Shown here in pieces: positions 26,901-34,687 of a stretch of 64,000 nucleotides of DNA; position 1 is the stretch's first letter, and each line of letters begins with the position of its first letter. The translations under genes were made by a program, and so were the position numbers. This DNA comes from an uncultured Bacteroidota bacterium (GTDB taxonomy: Bacteria; Bacteroidota; Bacteroidia; JABEUT01): the NCBI GenBank assembly GCA_903901055.1, contig CAIUPO010000072.1, positions 1 through 64,000 of the forward strand. Reading direction: 5' to 3'. The notes under the pieces were generated by a model. That model saw nothing but the letters and a program-made list of their open reading frames with translations. It had not been told where the DNA came from and searched no databases.

Positions 26901-29187
26901 TTCCGGTCGCGTTTGTTCCTCCACTTGGAGCCCAGGTATAAGTATATGGTAAAGTTCCGCCCGTTACAGTTACTGTTGCAGTTGCAGTATTACCGCCGTT
27001 ACATAATTCATTTGTATTGGCAGTCATGGTTACTGTTATTCCGGCAGTGCTGGTAACAATAATTGAAGAAGTAGCAATGCAACCATTATTATCAGTAACA
27101 GTGGCTGTGTATGTACCTGCACTCAATCCGCTTGCAGTGGCTGTCGTTTGCCCGCTTGGGTTCCATGAATAAGTATAAGGTGCTGTTCCACCTCCTGCAG
27201 TAACTGTTGCAGTTCCATTCGGTTGGCCGCATGTTGCCTGTGTCATCACCGTTGTGGCTGTAAGTAAAGGTGGTTGGGTAATTATAACTGTAGCTGAGGT
27301 AATACATCCATTGTTATCGGTCACATTAACTGTATAAGAACCTGCAGTTAAGCCTGTACCAATTGGCCCGGTTCCACCATTGGGAACCCATGCATACGTA
27401 TATGCAGGAGTACCACCAGCTACTGTTACAGTAGCGCTTCCGGTATTCCCTCCATTACACTTTACATTTGTTTGGGCTGTGATATTTGCCGTTAACAATG
27501 GCGGTTGAGTTATGGTTACGCTTGCAGTTCCGGTACACCCGTTGGCGTCGGTAACATTCACCGTATATGATCCCGCTGTAAGGCCTGTTCCGGTTGCATT
27601 TGTTCCACCATTTGGAACCCAAGCGTAAGTATAAGGAGCTGTTCCTCCCGTGACTGTGACGGTAGCATTTCCATTATTCCCTCCATTACATAATACATTG
27701 GTTGGAGGACCCATATTAACCGTAATTCCATTTGAAGTTGTTACTACAATCACGGAAGTTGTAGTACAATTATTTTTATCGGTAACCGTAACAGTATAAG
27801 AACCGGCACTCAATCCGGTAGCTGTTGCATTTGTTTGTCCTGATGGGTTCCACACATATTTATATGCGGGTGTACCACCACCGGCAGTAACCGTAGCTGT
27901 ACCGTTATTTCCACCGCATGTAGCCTGGGTCATTGTAGTGGTGGCTGTTAACGGAGGTGGTTGGGTTATGGTGACTGTTGCCTGAGCAGTATTACAAATA
28001 ATATCTTCTACAGTCAGGGTATAGGTTCCGGCGCTCAGGCCAGTCGCAGTTGCGAGAGTTTGACCGTTTGACCATGTGTAGGTGAACGGTGGAGTTCCAT
28101 TAGTAACTGTAGCAGTTGCCGTACCTGTGCCTCCGTTACAAAGCGGATTTGTCTGAGCCATCGTTATTATTGGCAGGCAATTATAGCATCCGCTATTTTT
28201 CCAGTACATTCCTACCAAAGTCCATTCCCAAAGGTCATAGGTACTACCCTGCACCCAATTGGTATATGGCTGTATGGTAATTGTTGTAGATGCTGTAGTT
28301 AACGGCACGTTTACCATGTCGAAACTATAAAAATCATTCGGAAAGTTAGTTGGTACTCCATTGAAAAGATCGGGGTGAGTTGCAACCACATTAGCTTGGT
28401 CATCAGAAATCTGAACGAAAGCCTGTGCCGTTGTATTGGTACACGGAGCAGGGAAACTAACTATGTCGGAATAGGTTGTACTGGAAGTATTCTCTACCCA
28501 GTCTCCATCCCATATTGCAAAGGTTGCCGTACCTGAGTTGGTAGGGCCAGCAATCCAGATGATTACAAGAGTACAACCGTTAACCTCCCATGCAGCATTC
28601 GCAAATCCGTTCAGGTTCACGGTATAATTTCCATTTCCGGAGATATTTGCAGTTACATCACAGCGGTATTCGGCAGTACCGGTTTCACCCCAGGCTACGT
28701 TGGGCCCTGTAGCAACAAGGGTTGCAGGCACTACTGATGTTACTAATGCCGGATTTGTAAAATTTGCTGAAGTTACCGGAGGTCCCACTTCAGTATAGGA
28801 TGCTGTATAATACAAATAAGCAGCCTCAATTTGATAGCAGTTCGCGGGTATCCCTCCAATGGTCATTGTTGTGGGGAATCCTGTTCCGTTAGTATTAACA
28901 GGTACTACCTGGGTTCTTGTTTCTGTCAATACGTGTGCCGAAGTCCAATTTAATCCGCATACATCTATTCCTGCCCAGGTTGGCGCAGAATTTAAAGCAT
29001 TTACGATAACCGGAGCCATTTTATTCGGACTGTTTTTCACATTGTCCAGGGTAAGATTTACTAAATTTGTTGTTGGATTTCCCTTGCCTTTTACAATTCC
29101 GGTACCGGGATTATTAGGAAGTGATTGTGCAAAACCCGTAAAAGAAAGGAAAACAGTGAGAACAGATAAGAAAAGTATTCGTTTCAT
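23953..29187 (-). CDS. Giant SprB-repeat adhesin with T9SS type-B C-terminus (paralogue 3)
   Basis: A 1744-residue surface protein counted from the ATG at 29187; the preceding TTG is less likely. After a signal peptide (ending GFAQ) come the shared N-terminal module (VCGLNWTSAHV, NGFANAAWEVNGCTLVII), thirteen SprB repeats of about 75 residues (residues 345-1325), two Ig/PKD-like repeats, two PKD domains (WLWNFGDGDS, WQWTFGDHTDS) and a type-B sorting domain from YIPDAFSPNDDGINDVF. It lacks the Cys pair of the other two. Composition is extreme in Thr, Gly, Asn and Ala. SprB of Flavobacterium is a motility adhesin, but no gld or spr genes are in this window, so attachment is the safer role. Confidence 0.88.
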   Translation of the reverse strand: MKRILFLSVLTVFLSFTGFAQSLPNNPGTGIVKGKGNPTTNLVNLTLDNVKNSPNKMAPVIVNALNSAPTWAGIDVCGLNWTSAHVLTETRTQVVPVNTNGTGFPTTMTIGGIPANCYQIEAAYLYYTASYTEVGPPVTSANFTNPALVTSVVPATLVATGPNVAWGETGTAEYRCDVTANISGNGNYTVNLNGFANAAWEVNGCTLVIIWIAGPTNSGTATFAIWDGDWVENTSSTTYSDIVSFPAPCTNTTAQAFVQISDDQANVVATHPDLFNGVPTNFPNDFYSFDMVNVPLTTASTTITIQPYTNWVQGSTYDLWEWTLVGMYWKNSGCYNCLPIITMAQTNPLCNGGTGTATATVTNGTPPFTYTWSNGQTLATATGLSAGTYTLTVEDIICNTAQATVTITQPPPLTATTTMTQATCGGNNGTATVTAGGGTPAYKYVWNPSGQTNATATGLSAGSYTVTVTDKNNCTTTSVIVVTTSNGITVNMGPPTNVLCNGGNNGNATVTVTGGTAPYTYAWVPNGGTNATGTGLTAGSYTVNVTDANGCTGTASVTITQPPLLTANITAQTNVKCNGGNTGSATVTVAGGTPAYTYAWVPNGGTGPIGTGLTAGSYTVNVTDNNGCITSATVIITQPPLLTATTVMTQATCGQPNGTATVTAGGGTAPYTYSWNPSGQTTATASGLSAGTYTATVTDNNGCIATSSIIVTSTAGITVTMTANTNELCNGGNTATATVTVTGGTLPYTYTWAPSGGTNATGTGLTAGSYTCTVTDNNGCTGTATVVITQPTALVATMGAPTNPLCNGGTGSATVTVTGGTPAYTYAWVPSGGTNATGTGLSAGTYTVNVTDNNGCTQTATVTITQPTAITIATTTVPANCNSSNGSATATPAGGTGPYTYLWTIGGQTNATATGLSATTYTVTVTDNNGCTQTATAIVNNLGGETATMGLVTNVSCFGGATGSATVNVVGGTAPYTYLWAPSGQTLANATGLTAGVYNVTVTDANGCVAIASATITQPPQLVATMGAPTNVLCNGANTGSATVTVTGGTPVYTYAWVPNGGAGATGTGLTAGSYTVNVTDNNGCTTSAIVTITQPTLLTAAISATNNVSCNGGNNGSLAVTAAGGTPTYTYAWTPSGGNNAIANNLSIGTYTITVTDNNGCTATASGTITQPVALTVTTSTTPTACANTGTATATPAGGTGPYTYAWSPSIQTNATATGLSAGTYTITVTDNNGCTGTATATVTASAFVTANMGAIVNATCFGSSDGTATVTAANGTAPYTYTWAPTGGTNATATGLSAGTYTVTVKDNGGCTATATAIVAQPAKVIATATGTASVCSGQTATLNGSATGGTAPYTYAWTPGASTGTTASVKPLVTTTYTLTVTDANGCTATTTVTVSVNPALSLVVTGPSAICPGGVVTLIASGSGGDGNYTYVWSNGNTTPSITVAPSSTTVYSVTLSDGCGSNPITAFVTVTVNPLPNIKFAADLYNGCAPLCIQFRDMTTIPSGGVHAWLWNFGDGDSISVRNPVHCYTKPGSYTVTLTVVSDSGCSSTLKILNMINVYSNPVANFIYTPNPVTILTPQVQFTDKSTDQYGISDWQWTFGDHTDSVSYLRNPSHTYLDTGIYCARLEVMNIHGCVDTITNCIDVQPLYTFYIPDAFSPNDDGINDVFTPKGTYVKDYEMYIFDRWGMQLFHTTDLMNGWNGTVKGGSTICQEDTYVYLINVTDVMYNKHSYTGKVTLIK
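25215..28160 (-). repeat. Thirteen tandem SprB coding repeats with a three-unit super-period
   Basis: Tandem coding repeats of about 225 bp. They are not all equivalent. Units 2, 5, 8 and 12 share a short ATCG or ANC start and end without the ITQP linker, while the units between them start TNVLCNGG-like and end ITQP. The spacing of these marked units is 3, 3 and 4 repeats, which shows that blocks of three repeats were duplicated. Confidence 0.7.
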
Positions 29188-29404
29188 CAATAGGGTATTT
29201 TTTTATATAGAATGTGATTTAAAAGAAGCCGCAATTTACAGATTAACTCTGATTTGCCGATTTTATTTTACCTGATGGGGGAATGATTTTTATCAGTTCC
29301 CGGGGCAATCTTATTAATTATTTGAATATCTGAATATTATAACACATATTAATGTTAAATAGTTCAGCAAATATCAAATATTATATTTTATATAAGCCTC
29401 CATT
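29188..29404. other. Promoter region of adhesin 3 and end of the exporter gene
   Basis: A 217-bp AT-rich gap between two minus-strand genes. It holds no gene. No clear terminator for the exporter gene is visible. Confidence 0.35.
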
Positions 29405-30952
29405 TTAATGACCTCCAGATTGAATTACAGGTTTCTTTTTAAACTTTTGCAAATAAAGCAACGGAATACAGCAAAGTAAAAACACACCTACAAACAAATA
29501 AACATCATTATAAGAAAGCAATAATACTTGTTTCATCATCGACCCGTCTATTGCCTTTAACGCCATTGCCTGGGCCTGAGTGGTACTAAACCCTTTTGCA
29601 ATAAACCCGTTATAAATCATGTTATATTTCCCGGTAAAGGGCCCATTATAATTGCTTAAATGGTCAATAAGCATATTCCGGTGTTGGGCAATCCTCTGGT
29701 TCAGGAAAACGGTACTTATTGCAATTCCGAAAGAGCCACCTAATTGACGCATCATGTTATTCAAGCCTGTGCCCTGCCCCAGTTCTTTACCTTTTAAATC
29801 CTGCATGGCAAGGGTGGTAAGCGGAACAAAAAGGAGCGACATTCCGATGCCCCTGACTATCAATGGCCAAAAGAAATTTTCTGTCCCCGAAAAAACATTG
29901 GAGCTTGCCATTAAATAGGAGAAAATGAAAAAGCCAATCATCCCGATTGTCGACATAATTTGTGCCGGAACTCCGCGCTTAAGCATCATTCCTACAAAAG
30001 GCATCATGCAAATGGTAGCTATCCCTCCGGGGAATAGCAGCTCTCCGGTTTGCAAGGCAGAGAACCCTAAAATATTCTGGCAAAAAACAGGGAACACGAA
30101 AACGGAAACATACATGGCAAACCCAAGCATAAACGAGGTGAACATACCTATGCTGAAGCTTTTGTACCGCATAATACCAAAGTTCACAACGGGATAGTCG
30201 ATATTCAGCTCGCGCCAGATAAATGAAATAAGGAAAACAAATGCACAAGCAGCCAGAACAACAATATAAGTAGTGTGGAACCAGTCTTCGCTTTCGCCCT
30301 TTTCCAATACCACCTGCATACTGCCGACTGCAACTGCCAAAAATAATATTCCCCACCAGTCTATTTTATCATCCTTGCCTGTTTTTGGGGTGTCTCTTAT
30401 AAATGTGCTCGCCATTATTACGGCAAACGCCCCAACAGGAATATTCACATAAAATATCCATGGCCATGAAAAATGGTCGGTTATGAACCCGCCAATGGTA
30501 GGCCCAACGGTAGGGCCGGCAACTGCACCCAACCCAAACAATGCCATTGCCATACCAATTTCTTTAGGAGGCCAGGTTTCAATAAGTATAGCTTGCGCAG
30601 GAGAAAGTAAACCTCCACCTGCGAGGCCTTGCACAATACGGAAAATAACAAGCATAGTCAATGAACTTGCATGACCGCAAAAAAAGGAAGCAATTACAAA
30701 CAGGATAATTGAAAAAAGAAAGTACTGTTTCCTTCCGAACTTATGCCCTATCCAGCCGGAAAGTGGTAGTATAATAACGTTTGCAACGGTGTATGAAGTT
30801 ACTACCCATCCTACCTCATCAAGGGTGGCGCCAAGGTTCCCCATAATCTGCGGAAGTGAAACATTGACAATGGTTACGTCAATCAATTCCAGCAACGCAG
30901 CAAGAATCACCGTTAAGGTAATAATCCATTTTCTTGCGCCTGTTTCTACCAT
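29405..30952 (-). CDS. emrB: DHA2-family multidrug exporter (EmrB-like)
   Basis: A 515-residue major facilitator with about 14 membrane segments. It has the proton-antiport family signatures: motif D-like ELIDVTIVNVSLP at the start of TM1, motif A GWIGHKFGRKQ, and motif C AGPTVGPTIGG with the DHA2-typical PWIFYVNIPVG. It exports drugs or hydrophobic compounds by H+ exchange, normally with an EmrA adaptor and an outer-membrane channel. Neither gene lies next to it here, nor does a TetR or MarR regulator. A good -7 box precedes the ATG. Confidence 0.88.
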   Translation of the reverse strand: MVETGARKWIITLTVILAALLELIDVTIVNVSLPQIMGNLGATLDEVGWVVTSYTVANVIILPLSGWIGHKFGRKQYFLFSIILFVIASFFCGHASSLTMLVIFRIVQGLAGGGLLSPAQAILIETWPPKEIGMAMALFGLGAVAGPTVGPTIGGFITDHFSWPWIFYVNIPVGAFAVIMASTFIRDTPKTGKDDKIDWWGILFLAVAVGSMQVVLEKGESEDWFHTTYIVVLAACAFVFLISFIWRELNIDYPVVNFGIMRYKSFSIGMFTSFMLGFAMYVSVFVFPVFCQNILGFSALQTGELLFPGGIATICMMPFVGMMLKRGVPAQIMSTIGMIGFFIFSYLMASSNVFSGTENFFWPLIVRGIGMSLLFVPLTTLAMQDLKGKELGQGTGLNNMMRQLGGSFGIAISTVFLNQRIAQHRNMLIDHLSNYNGPFTGKYNMIYNGFIAKGFSTTQAQAMALKAIDGSMMKQVLLLSYNDVYLFVGVFLLCCIPLLYLQKFKKKPVIQSGGH

Positions 30953-30971
30953 GGGATAAATAACGAAGACG

Positions 30972-30979
30972 CAAAACTA
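30972..30979 (-). promoter_or_regulatory. Candidate -7 box for the exporter gene
   Basis: TAGTTTTG on the minus strand matches TAnnTTTG, 20 bp before the ATG at 30952. Confidence 0.4.
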
Positions 30980-31051
30980 TCAATTATACTTTTGGAAGAG
31001 AAAAAGTTATTGCAAACTCGGCTATGCAATGTGCTTTGTAGTATATGCGTT

Positions 31052-32131
31052 TCAATTGTCTCCACACGAATGAAATTTGCTGGGAGGCTCCGTTAAATCT
31101 CCGTGATTGTCAAATTCCATATACGACACCTTCTCTTTTCTATTTATCATCTCCACATGAATATTATCAATCTCCCCTTCTTTATTCAAGTAAACCAATA
31201 TATACCCACGCCTGCATTTATGGAATTTCTTTCCGATGAATAATTTTATTTTTTCAGGTAAATAGTTAGAATCATCTATGGATATATCAGAGCCGGGCCA
31301 GCTTTTTACAGAATCCGGGTTAAAAAATGTTTTGCCTAAGAATACTTTATAATCGGAAGCATATACCCGGATATCAGAAAACAATAAGGAATCTGTTAAA
31401 TTAATAATACAATATGTTAAACTATCCCGAATACTCATGTCTCCTGAAATCCGATATGTTCTACCCTTGCCTATATCGTAATTTCTCCGAAAATCCAGCT
31501 TGCAATTGGCTAAACTATCCGCCGGTTTATGTACGAATACAACCTTGCGTGAAGTAAATTTATATCCTGTACTATCCTCATTAAATTTAAGGGTTGGAAT
31601 TTTTGTAACCAGTTGCTTTATAGTTTCCATCAGAGGGTAATAATGAACACCATGATGATTATCCTTTTCAAAACGGCACATCATATTGGTATAATTATAA
31701 TCGAAATAAGTCTGATACGTAGTGTCTTCTTCTTTACTACTCGGGTATTGCGGATAATGATGACAATACCAGTCCGGAAAACATACATTCGGAAAATGGC
31801 AACGGAACGTGCTCATTACACTCATTGGCACAATAGTTGAATCCTTCTGTACTGCTTTAACAACACTAGCATCCAAAACATAATTGATGTGCATAAATAC
31901 ATTTGGTGCGCTATAATTAAAATTGGCACGATAGGCATACGCCTTGCCCTGCAACCATGCCGGTGAATAACCGTCATATATCCACTTTACGTGTGTAACC
32001 TTTGGATAGGTGGTTTTAAAGTAAGCAAGTATTTGATCAGGTACAATTACCTTTCCACCATCCTCTTGCCCAAAGCAAAAAACAGTTTGAATAAAAAGTA
32101 AAATAAAAATCAGGAATCGCTTAAGCATCAT
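31052..32131 (-). CDS. Secreted protein of unknown function, weakly PepSY-like N-terminus
   Basis: A 359-residue protein with a clear signal peptide (hydrophobic 4-18, cleavage near CFGQ/ED). The segment ILAYFKTTYPKVTHVKWIYD resembles the start of the periplasmic PepSY-like domains common in Bacteroidota. The rest is beta-rich and aromatic, with a Cys/His/Tyr-rich stretch (FPDWYCHHYPQYP) and a C-terminal part rich in Asp and Lys. I do not recognise the family. It may end in an extracellular or periplasmic beta domain. Confidence 0.6.
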   Translation of the reverse strand: MMLKRFLIFILLFIQTVFCFGQEDGGKVIVPDQILAYFKTTYPKVTHVKWIYDGYSPAWLQGKAYAYRANFNYSAPNVFMHINYVLDASVVKAVQKDSTIVPMSVMSTFRCHFPNVCFPDWYCHHYPQYPSSKEEDTTYQTYFDYNYTNMMCRFEKDNHHGVHYYPLMETIKQLVTKIPTLKFNEDSTGYKFTSRKVVFVHKPADSLANCKLDFRRNYDIGKGRTYRISGDMSIRDSLTYCIINLTDSLLFSDIRVYASDYKVFLGKTFFNPDSVKSWPGSDISIDDSNYLPEKIKLFIGKKFHKCRRGYILVYLNKEGEIDNIHVEMINRKEKVSYMEFDNHGDLTEPPSKFHSCGDN

Positions 32132-32136
32132 ACTAA

Positions 32137-32144
32137 CAAATATA
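32137..32144 (-). promoter_or_regulatory. Candidate -7 box close to the 32131 start
   Basis: TATATTTG on the minus strand is a full match to TAnnTTTG but lies only 5 bp before the first of two tandem ATGs. Transcription would begin at or near the start codon, so either the leader is very short or the second ATG (32128) is used. Confidence 0.3.
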
Positions 32145-32184
32145 ATGCTTTACGTCGAACTAAAAAACAGATATAAAGTGCAGG

Positions 32185-32637
32185 CTACCTTATAAATTCC
32201 GAATAATCCGGAATATGGAAAAAGTACTCGTCGTATTTCAGGCAACCATTTAATTGATCAGAATAAAACAGGCGGATATTATTCATGTTTTTATCAAAGG
32301 CTTTGCAAAAATAAAATCCGGCTTCGGTTTGGGTCATTCGTTTCAAATAACCTTTTTCATTTAATGTTTTATAAAGGCAAACTATAGGCAACACAGAACT
32401 CCTTGTCTTTGGAATAAACACAAATTTTCCACCTTCATTTCTTACCAAACCCATACGCAACAGGTAAGAGAACAACTTCTCGCCAGCGTTTCTTGTTTTA
32501 AATATTTCATAAAACGACAATAAATATTTTTCGCTTCCTTCTTCGGTTGAATTAAAAATGGTTTCAGCATTTTCAATTGGTGGCTTTGTAAATCCCGGCA
32601 TCGCATAGCCGGGGACGCTGAATGTCATTTCTCTCAT
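32185..32637 (-). CDS. Conserved-looking cytosolic protein of unknown function
   Basis: A 150-residue protein without signal or membrane segments. It is mostly helical with a winged-helix feel (GEKLFSYLLRMGLVRNEGGKFVFIPKTRS, then NEKGYLKRMTQTEAGFYFCKAF), which recalls RteC-like proteins, but I cannot assign it. A 36-codon frame encoding a membrane peptide ends 9 bp upstream on the same strand, so the two may be co-transcribed. Confidence 0.5.
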   Translation of the reverse strand: MREMTFSVPGYAMPGFTKPPIENAETIFNSTEEGSEKYLLSFYEIFKTRNAGEKLFSYLLRMGLVRNEGGKFVFIPKTRSSVLPIVCLYKTLNEKGYLKRMTQTEAGFYFCKAFDKNMNNIRLFYSDQLNGCLKYDEYFFHIPDYSEFIR

Positions 32638-32646
32638 AGGTGTTTT

Positions 32647-32757
32647 TTAATATTGGTTTTTTAATAGCCCCTCTAAAATGAGGTAGCAAATGAATGCGAG
32701 TAAAATGATAAAGTAGAAAAAGAAATTGCTGAAAAACCGAATTGAAATTGACTTCAT
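32647..32757 (-). CDS. Possible 36-residue single-span membrane peptide
   Basis: ATG at 32757 opens a 36-codon frame ending TAA: a short basic N-terminus (MKSISIRFF), a long hydrophobic run (NFFFYFIILLAFICYLIL) and a charged tail (EGLLKNQY). This positive-inside, one-helix design is typical of real small membrane proteins. It ends just before the 32637 start. No Shine-Dalgarno is visible, which is not informative in Bacteroidota. Confidence 0.35.
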   Translation of the reverse strand: MKSISIRFFSNFFFYFIILLAFICYLILEGLLKNQY

Positions 32758-32903
32758 AGTATGGAAGTTTTGATTTCTATACTGCAAAACTCGCCTACTA
32801 ATGAGGCTTACACGTTAAGCCAATATTACTAAATGTGGAAATGGAGGAAAGAAATAAACAAGCGATGTTAGTAACCACGTGTCTTTGTCATCCTTAGTGA
32901 AGA

Positions 32904-32990
32904 AGATTGCTTCGTTCCTCGCAATGACGTTACTGCGCTATGAATGATATGCATAGCGGTTATGCGTAATTGCGAGGAACGAAGCAATCT
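32904..32990. repeat. Perfect 22-bp inverted repeat with nested hairpin
   Basis: Arms at 32904-32925 and 32969-32990 are exact reverse complements (motif ATTGCGAGGAACGAAGCAAT). Inside lies a second inverted pair, CGCTATG (32936-32942) with CATAGCG (32952-32958). The wider 32758-33000 gap carries no gene. This repeat type (GCGAGGAACGAAGCAATC) is familiar to me from many Bacteroidota intergenic regions. Confidence 0.75.
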
Positions 32991-33000
32991 CTTACCCACC

Positions 33001-33438
33001 TCACTTAACACTCGTTTCCAATTTCTCCATCGCCTCCCTCAAATCATTCGGAATATGCACCTTTTCGTTTTTTGCAAAATCGAAAAGTACTATCACATCA
33101 TGCCCTTCGGCGGAGAGTTCATTTTTATCATTCAGAATGCGGTGATGCAGTCCTGTGCTGGTGGTTTTAATAAATTCCACCCTTGTTTCAACAGTTATAC
33201 TGCCCGGATAAAAAAGTGGTTGCTTAAACTGGCATCCCGTAGAAACCAAGATAGGCCCTATTTTATCCTTATAGTACCCGGTTGAAAGCCCTATCTTTTC
33301 CCAAAAACCAACACGAGAGGCTTGCATGAATTTAAAGAACATAACATTATTTATATGTCCGTACATATCCATTTCGCTCCAGTCTAAACGCAGTTGCAGC
33401 TTTAGTGGGAAGTGGTGGGTGTGAGATTCTTTTTCCAT
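33001..33438 (-). CDS. Acyl-CoA thioesterase, 4HBT hotdog family
   Basis: A 145-residue hotdog-fold thioesterase hydrolysing an acyl- or aryl-CoA. The catalytic helix region RLDWSEMDMYGHINNVMFF has the family Asp and the HxN element of the 4-hydroxybenzoyl-CoA thioesterase/FadM type. The frame extends to a TTG at 33450, but ATG 33438 is preferred because a good -7 box (33460-33467) then gives a normal leader. Ends in TGA. Substrate unknown. Confidence 0.82.
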   Translation of the reverse strand: MEKESHTHHFPLKLQLRLDWSEMDMYGHINNVMFFKFMQASRVGFWEKIGLSTGYYKDKIGPILVSTGCQFKQPLFYPGSITVETRVEFIKTTSTGLHHRILNDKNELSAEGHDVIVLFDFAKNEKVHIPNDLREAMEKLETSVK

Positions 33439-33459
33439 TAAAATTTCCAATTTGAATTA

Positions 33460-33467
33460 CAAAGATA
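33460..33467 (-). promoter_or_regulatory. Candidate -7 box for the thioesterase gene
   Basis: TATCTTTG on the minus strand matches TAnnTTTG, 21 bp before ATG 33438. It supports that start over the upstream TTG. Confidence 0.42.
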
Positions 33468-33531
33468 AGAGAGATAAAATCATTGCAAGGCTCTACAAAG
33501 TAACCTTATCAACTATACTTAGCAATATTCT

Positions 33532-33539
33532 TACATTTG
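33532..33539 (+). promoter_or_regulatory. Candidate -7 box for the 33553 lipoprotein gene
   Basis: TACATTTG matches TAnnTTTG, 13 bp before ATG 33553. It is divergent from the thioesterase promoter. Confidence 0.42.
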
Positions 33540-33552
33540 TTCAAAGATAAAG

Positions 33553-34332
33553 ATGCTAAAATCAATCTCCATATTATTCATTTTCCTCGCGCTGAATGCA
33601 TGCGGCCAGAATATGATGGCCATAGAAAAAAGATTATTATTTCATTATAACAAAATCCTTTACTGGAGCGGCAAGGACACCACCGGTTCTTATGACTCCC
33701 TTAACAAGGAAAACGAGAAATTCAAAAAAACCCTGTTACATTATACCTCTACAGTACTTGCAACTTTAACTTATCCATTTGATAGCCTTACTGCACCGAA
33801 TCATGGAATTTTTGTTACAGATAATATTAACATAACAACTTCCGCAGATAAAAACTTGCGCATTTATTCCTGGGATACTTGGGAAGGCGGAACCATGCAT
33901 GATTTCGACAATATTGTCCAGTATAAAGTTGGTAATAAAGTATATTCCAAAGTTCTTTTCAGGGCAGCAGAAGAAGGAGACCCGGGGTGCTTTTACTCTA
34001 CCGTTTATACAAGCGCGCTTGATAATAAAGTTTATTACCTGGCGCTATTTATAGCAGTACTTGATTCGAAAGATATTTCTCACGGAATTCGTTTATTCAC
34101 TATTGAAAATAACCAACTAAATGATACCGTAAAATTAATACAAACCTCCTCCGGATTAAAAAATGCTATCGGGTTTGAACTTACTTATTCTTCCATGGTT
34201 CTGAACCCGAAAATACTTTACGATGCGGAAAATAAAATCATCAAAGTACCTGCTGTGCTTGAAGATGGAACAGTGTCCGATAAATTTATTCAATATAAAT
34301 TTACAGGAAAATATTTTGAGGAAGTGAAATAG
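33553..34332 (+). CDS. Putative lipoprotein of unknown function
   Basis: A 259-residue protein with a lipoprotein-like signal: hydrophobic residues 3-15 followed by LNAC (Cys17) and then GQN. The mature part has a helical N-terminus (KRLLFHYNKILYWSG) and a beta-rich remainder with DTWEGGTMHDFDNIVQYKV and a long strand-turn region. Proteins of this look are frequent in Bacteroidota without a known role. I do not recognise it further. Confidence 0.6.
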   Translation: MLKSISILFIFLALNACGQNMMAIEKRLLFHYNKILYWSGKDTTGSYDSLNKENEKFKKTLLHYTSTVLATLTYPFDSLTAPNHGIFVTDNINITTSADKNLRIYSWDTWEGGTMHDFDNIVQYKVGNKVYSKVLFRAAEEGDPGCFYSTVYTSALDNKVYYLALFIAVLDSKDISHGIRLFTIENNQLNDTVKLIQTSSGLKNAIGFELTYSSMVLNPKILYDAENKIIKVPAVLEDGTVSDKFIQYKFTGKYFEEVK

Positions 34333-34394
34333 GTTTTTCGCACCTAATTAAAATCCCAGTCATTGACTTTTACCAAAAACATTTTCTCATACAT

Positions 34395-34402
34395 TACCTT
34401 TG
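34395..34402 (+). promoter_or_regulatory. Orphan -7 box ahead of the CCTGTTA repeat region
   Basis: TACCTTTG is a full match to TAnnTTTG, with TTGACTTTT about 30 bp upstream. It faces the gap before pbpC's 3' end. The only frame it could serve (ATG 34407, 94 codons) runs through simple repeats and is not gene-like, so the transcript, if real, is probably non-coding. Confidence 0.3.
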
Positions 34403-34554
34403 CAGTATGAAAATAAAGTTGACGATAAAATATTCGATTTTTTGGAAAGAAATCTGCAAGTCTATTTTCCTGTTCCTTCCTGTTATTAACAGGACTTCGC
34501 TCAAAAATGTTTCAGATAATCAACACATTAAAGAATCGAGGTTAAGAGCTTTTC

Positions 34555-34617
34555 CCTGTTATTTCTCCTGTTATGCTCCTGTTACCTCCCTGTTATCCTC
34601 CTGTTCCCTTCCCTGTT
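34555..34617. repeat. Helically phased CCTGTTA array
   Basis: Six CCTGTT units start at 34555, 34567, 34578, 34589, 34600 and 34612, that is every 11-12 bp, with variable letters between them. Two further units lie at 34469 and 34479. The array sits between the convergent lipoprotein and pbpC genes. The 34333-34687 gap has no gene. Confidence 0.7.
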
Positions 34618-34687
34618 ATTTTTACACAAATATTATCACTATTTATTTAAATAATAAAAATAGAAAACCCCTAAAAAAATTGCACTT

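Noticed and set aside
25215-28160. Regular 225-bp repeats as a CRISPR-like or satellite array.
   Set aside because: The unit is far too long, the repeats are diverged and stay in one reading frame encoding SprB domains.
17696-29187. The three adhesins as a gliding-motility locus.
   Set aside because: The type-B C-terminus is named after gliding proteins but is a general T9SS sorting signal; no gld, spr or por genes are in the window.
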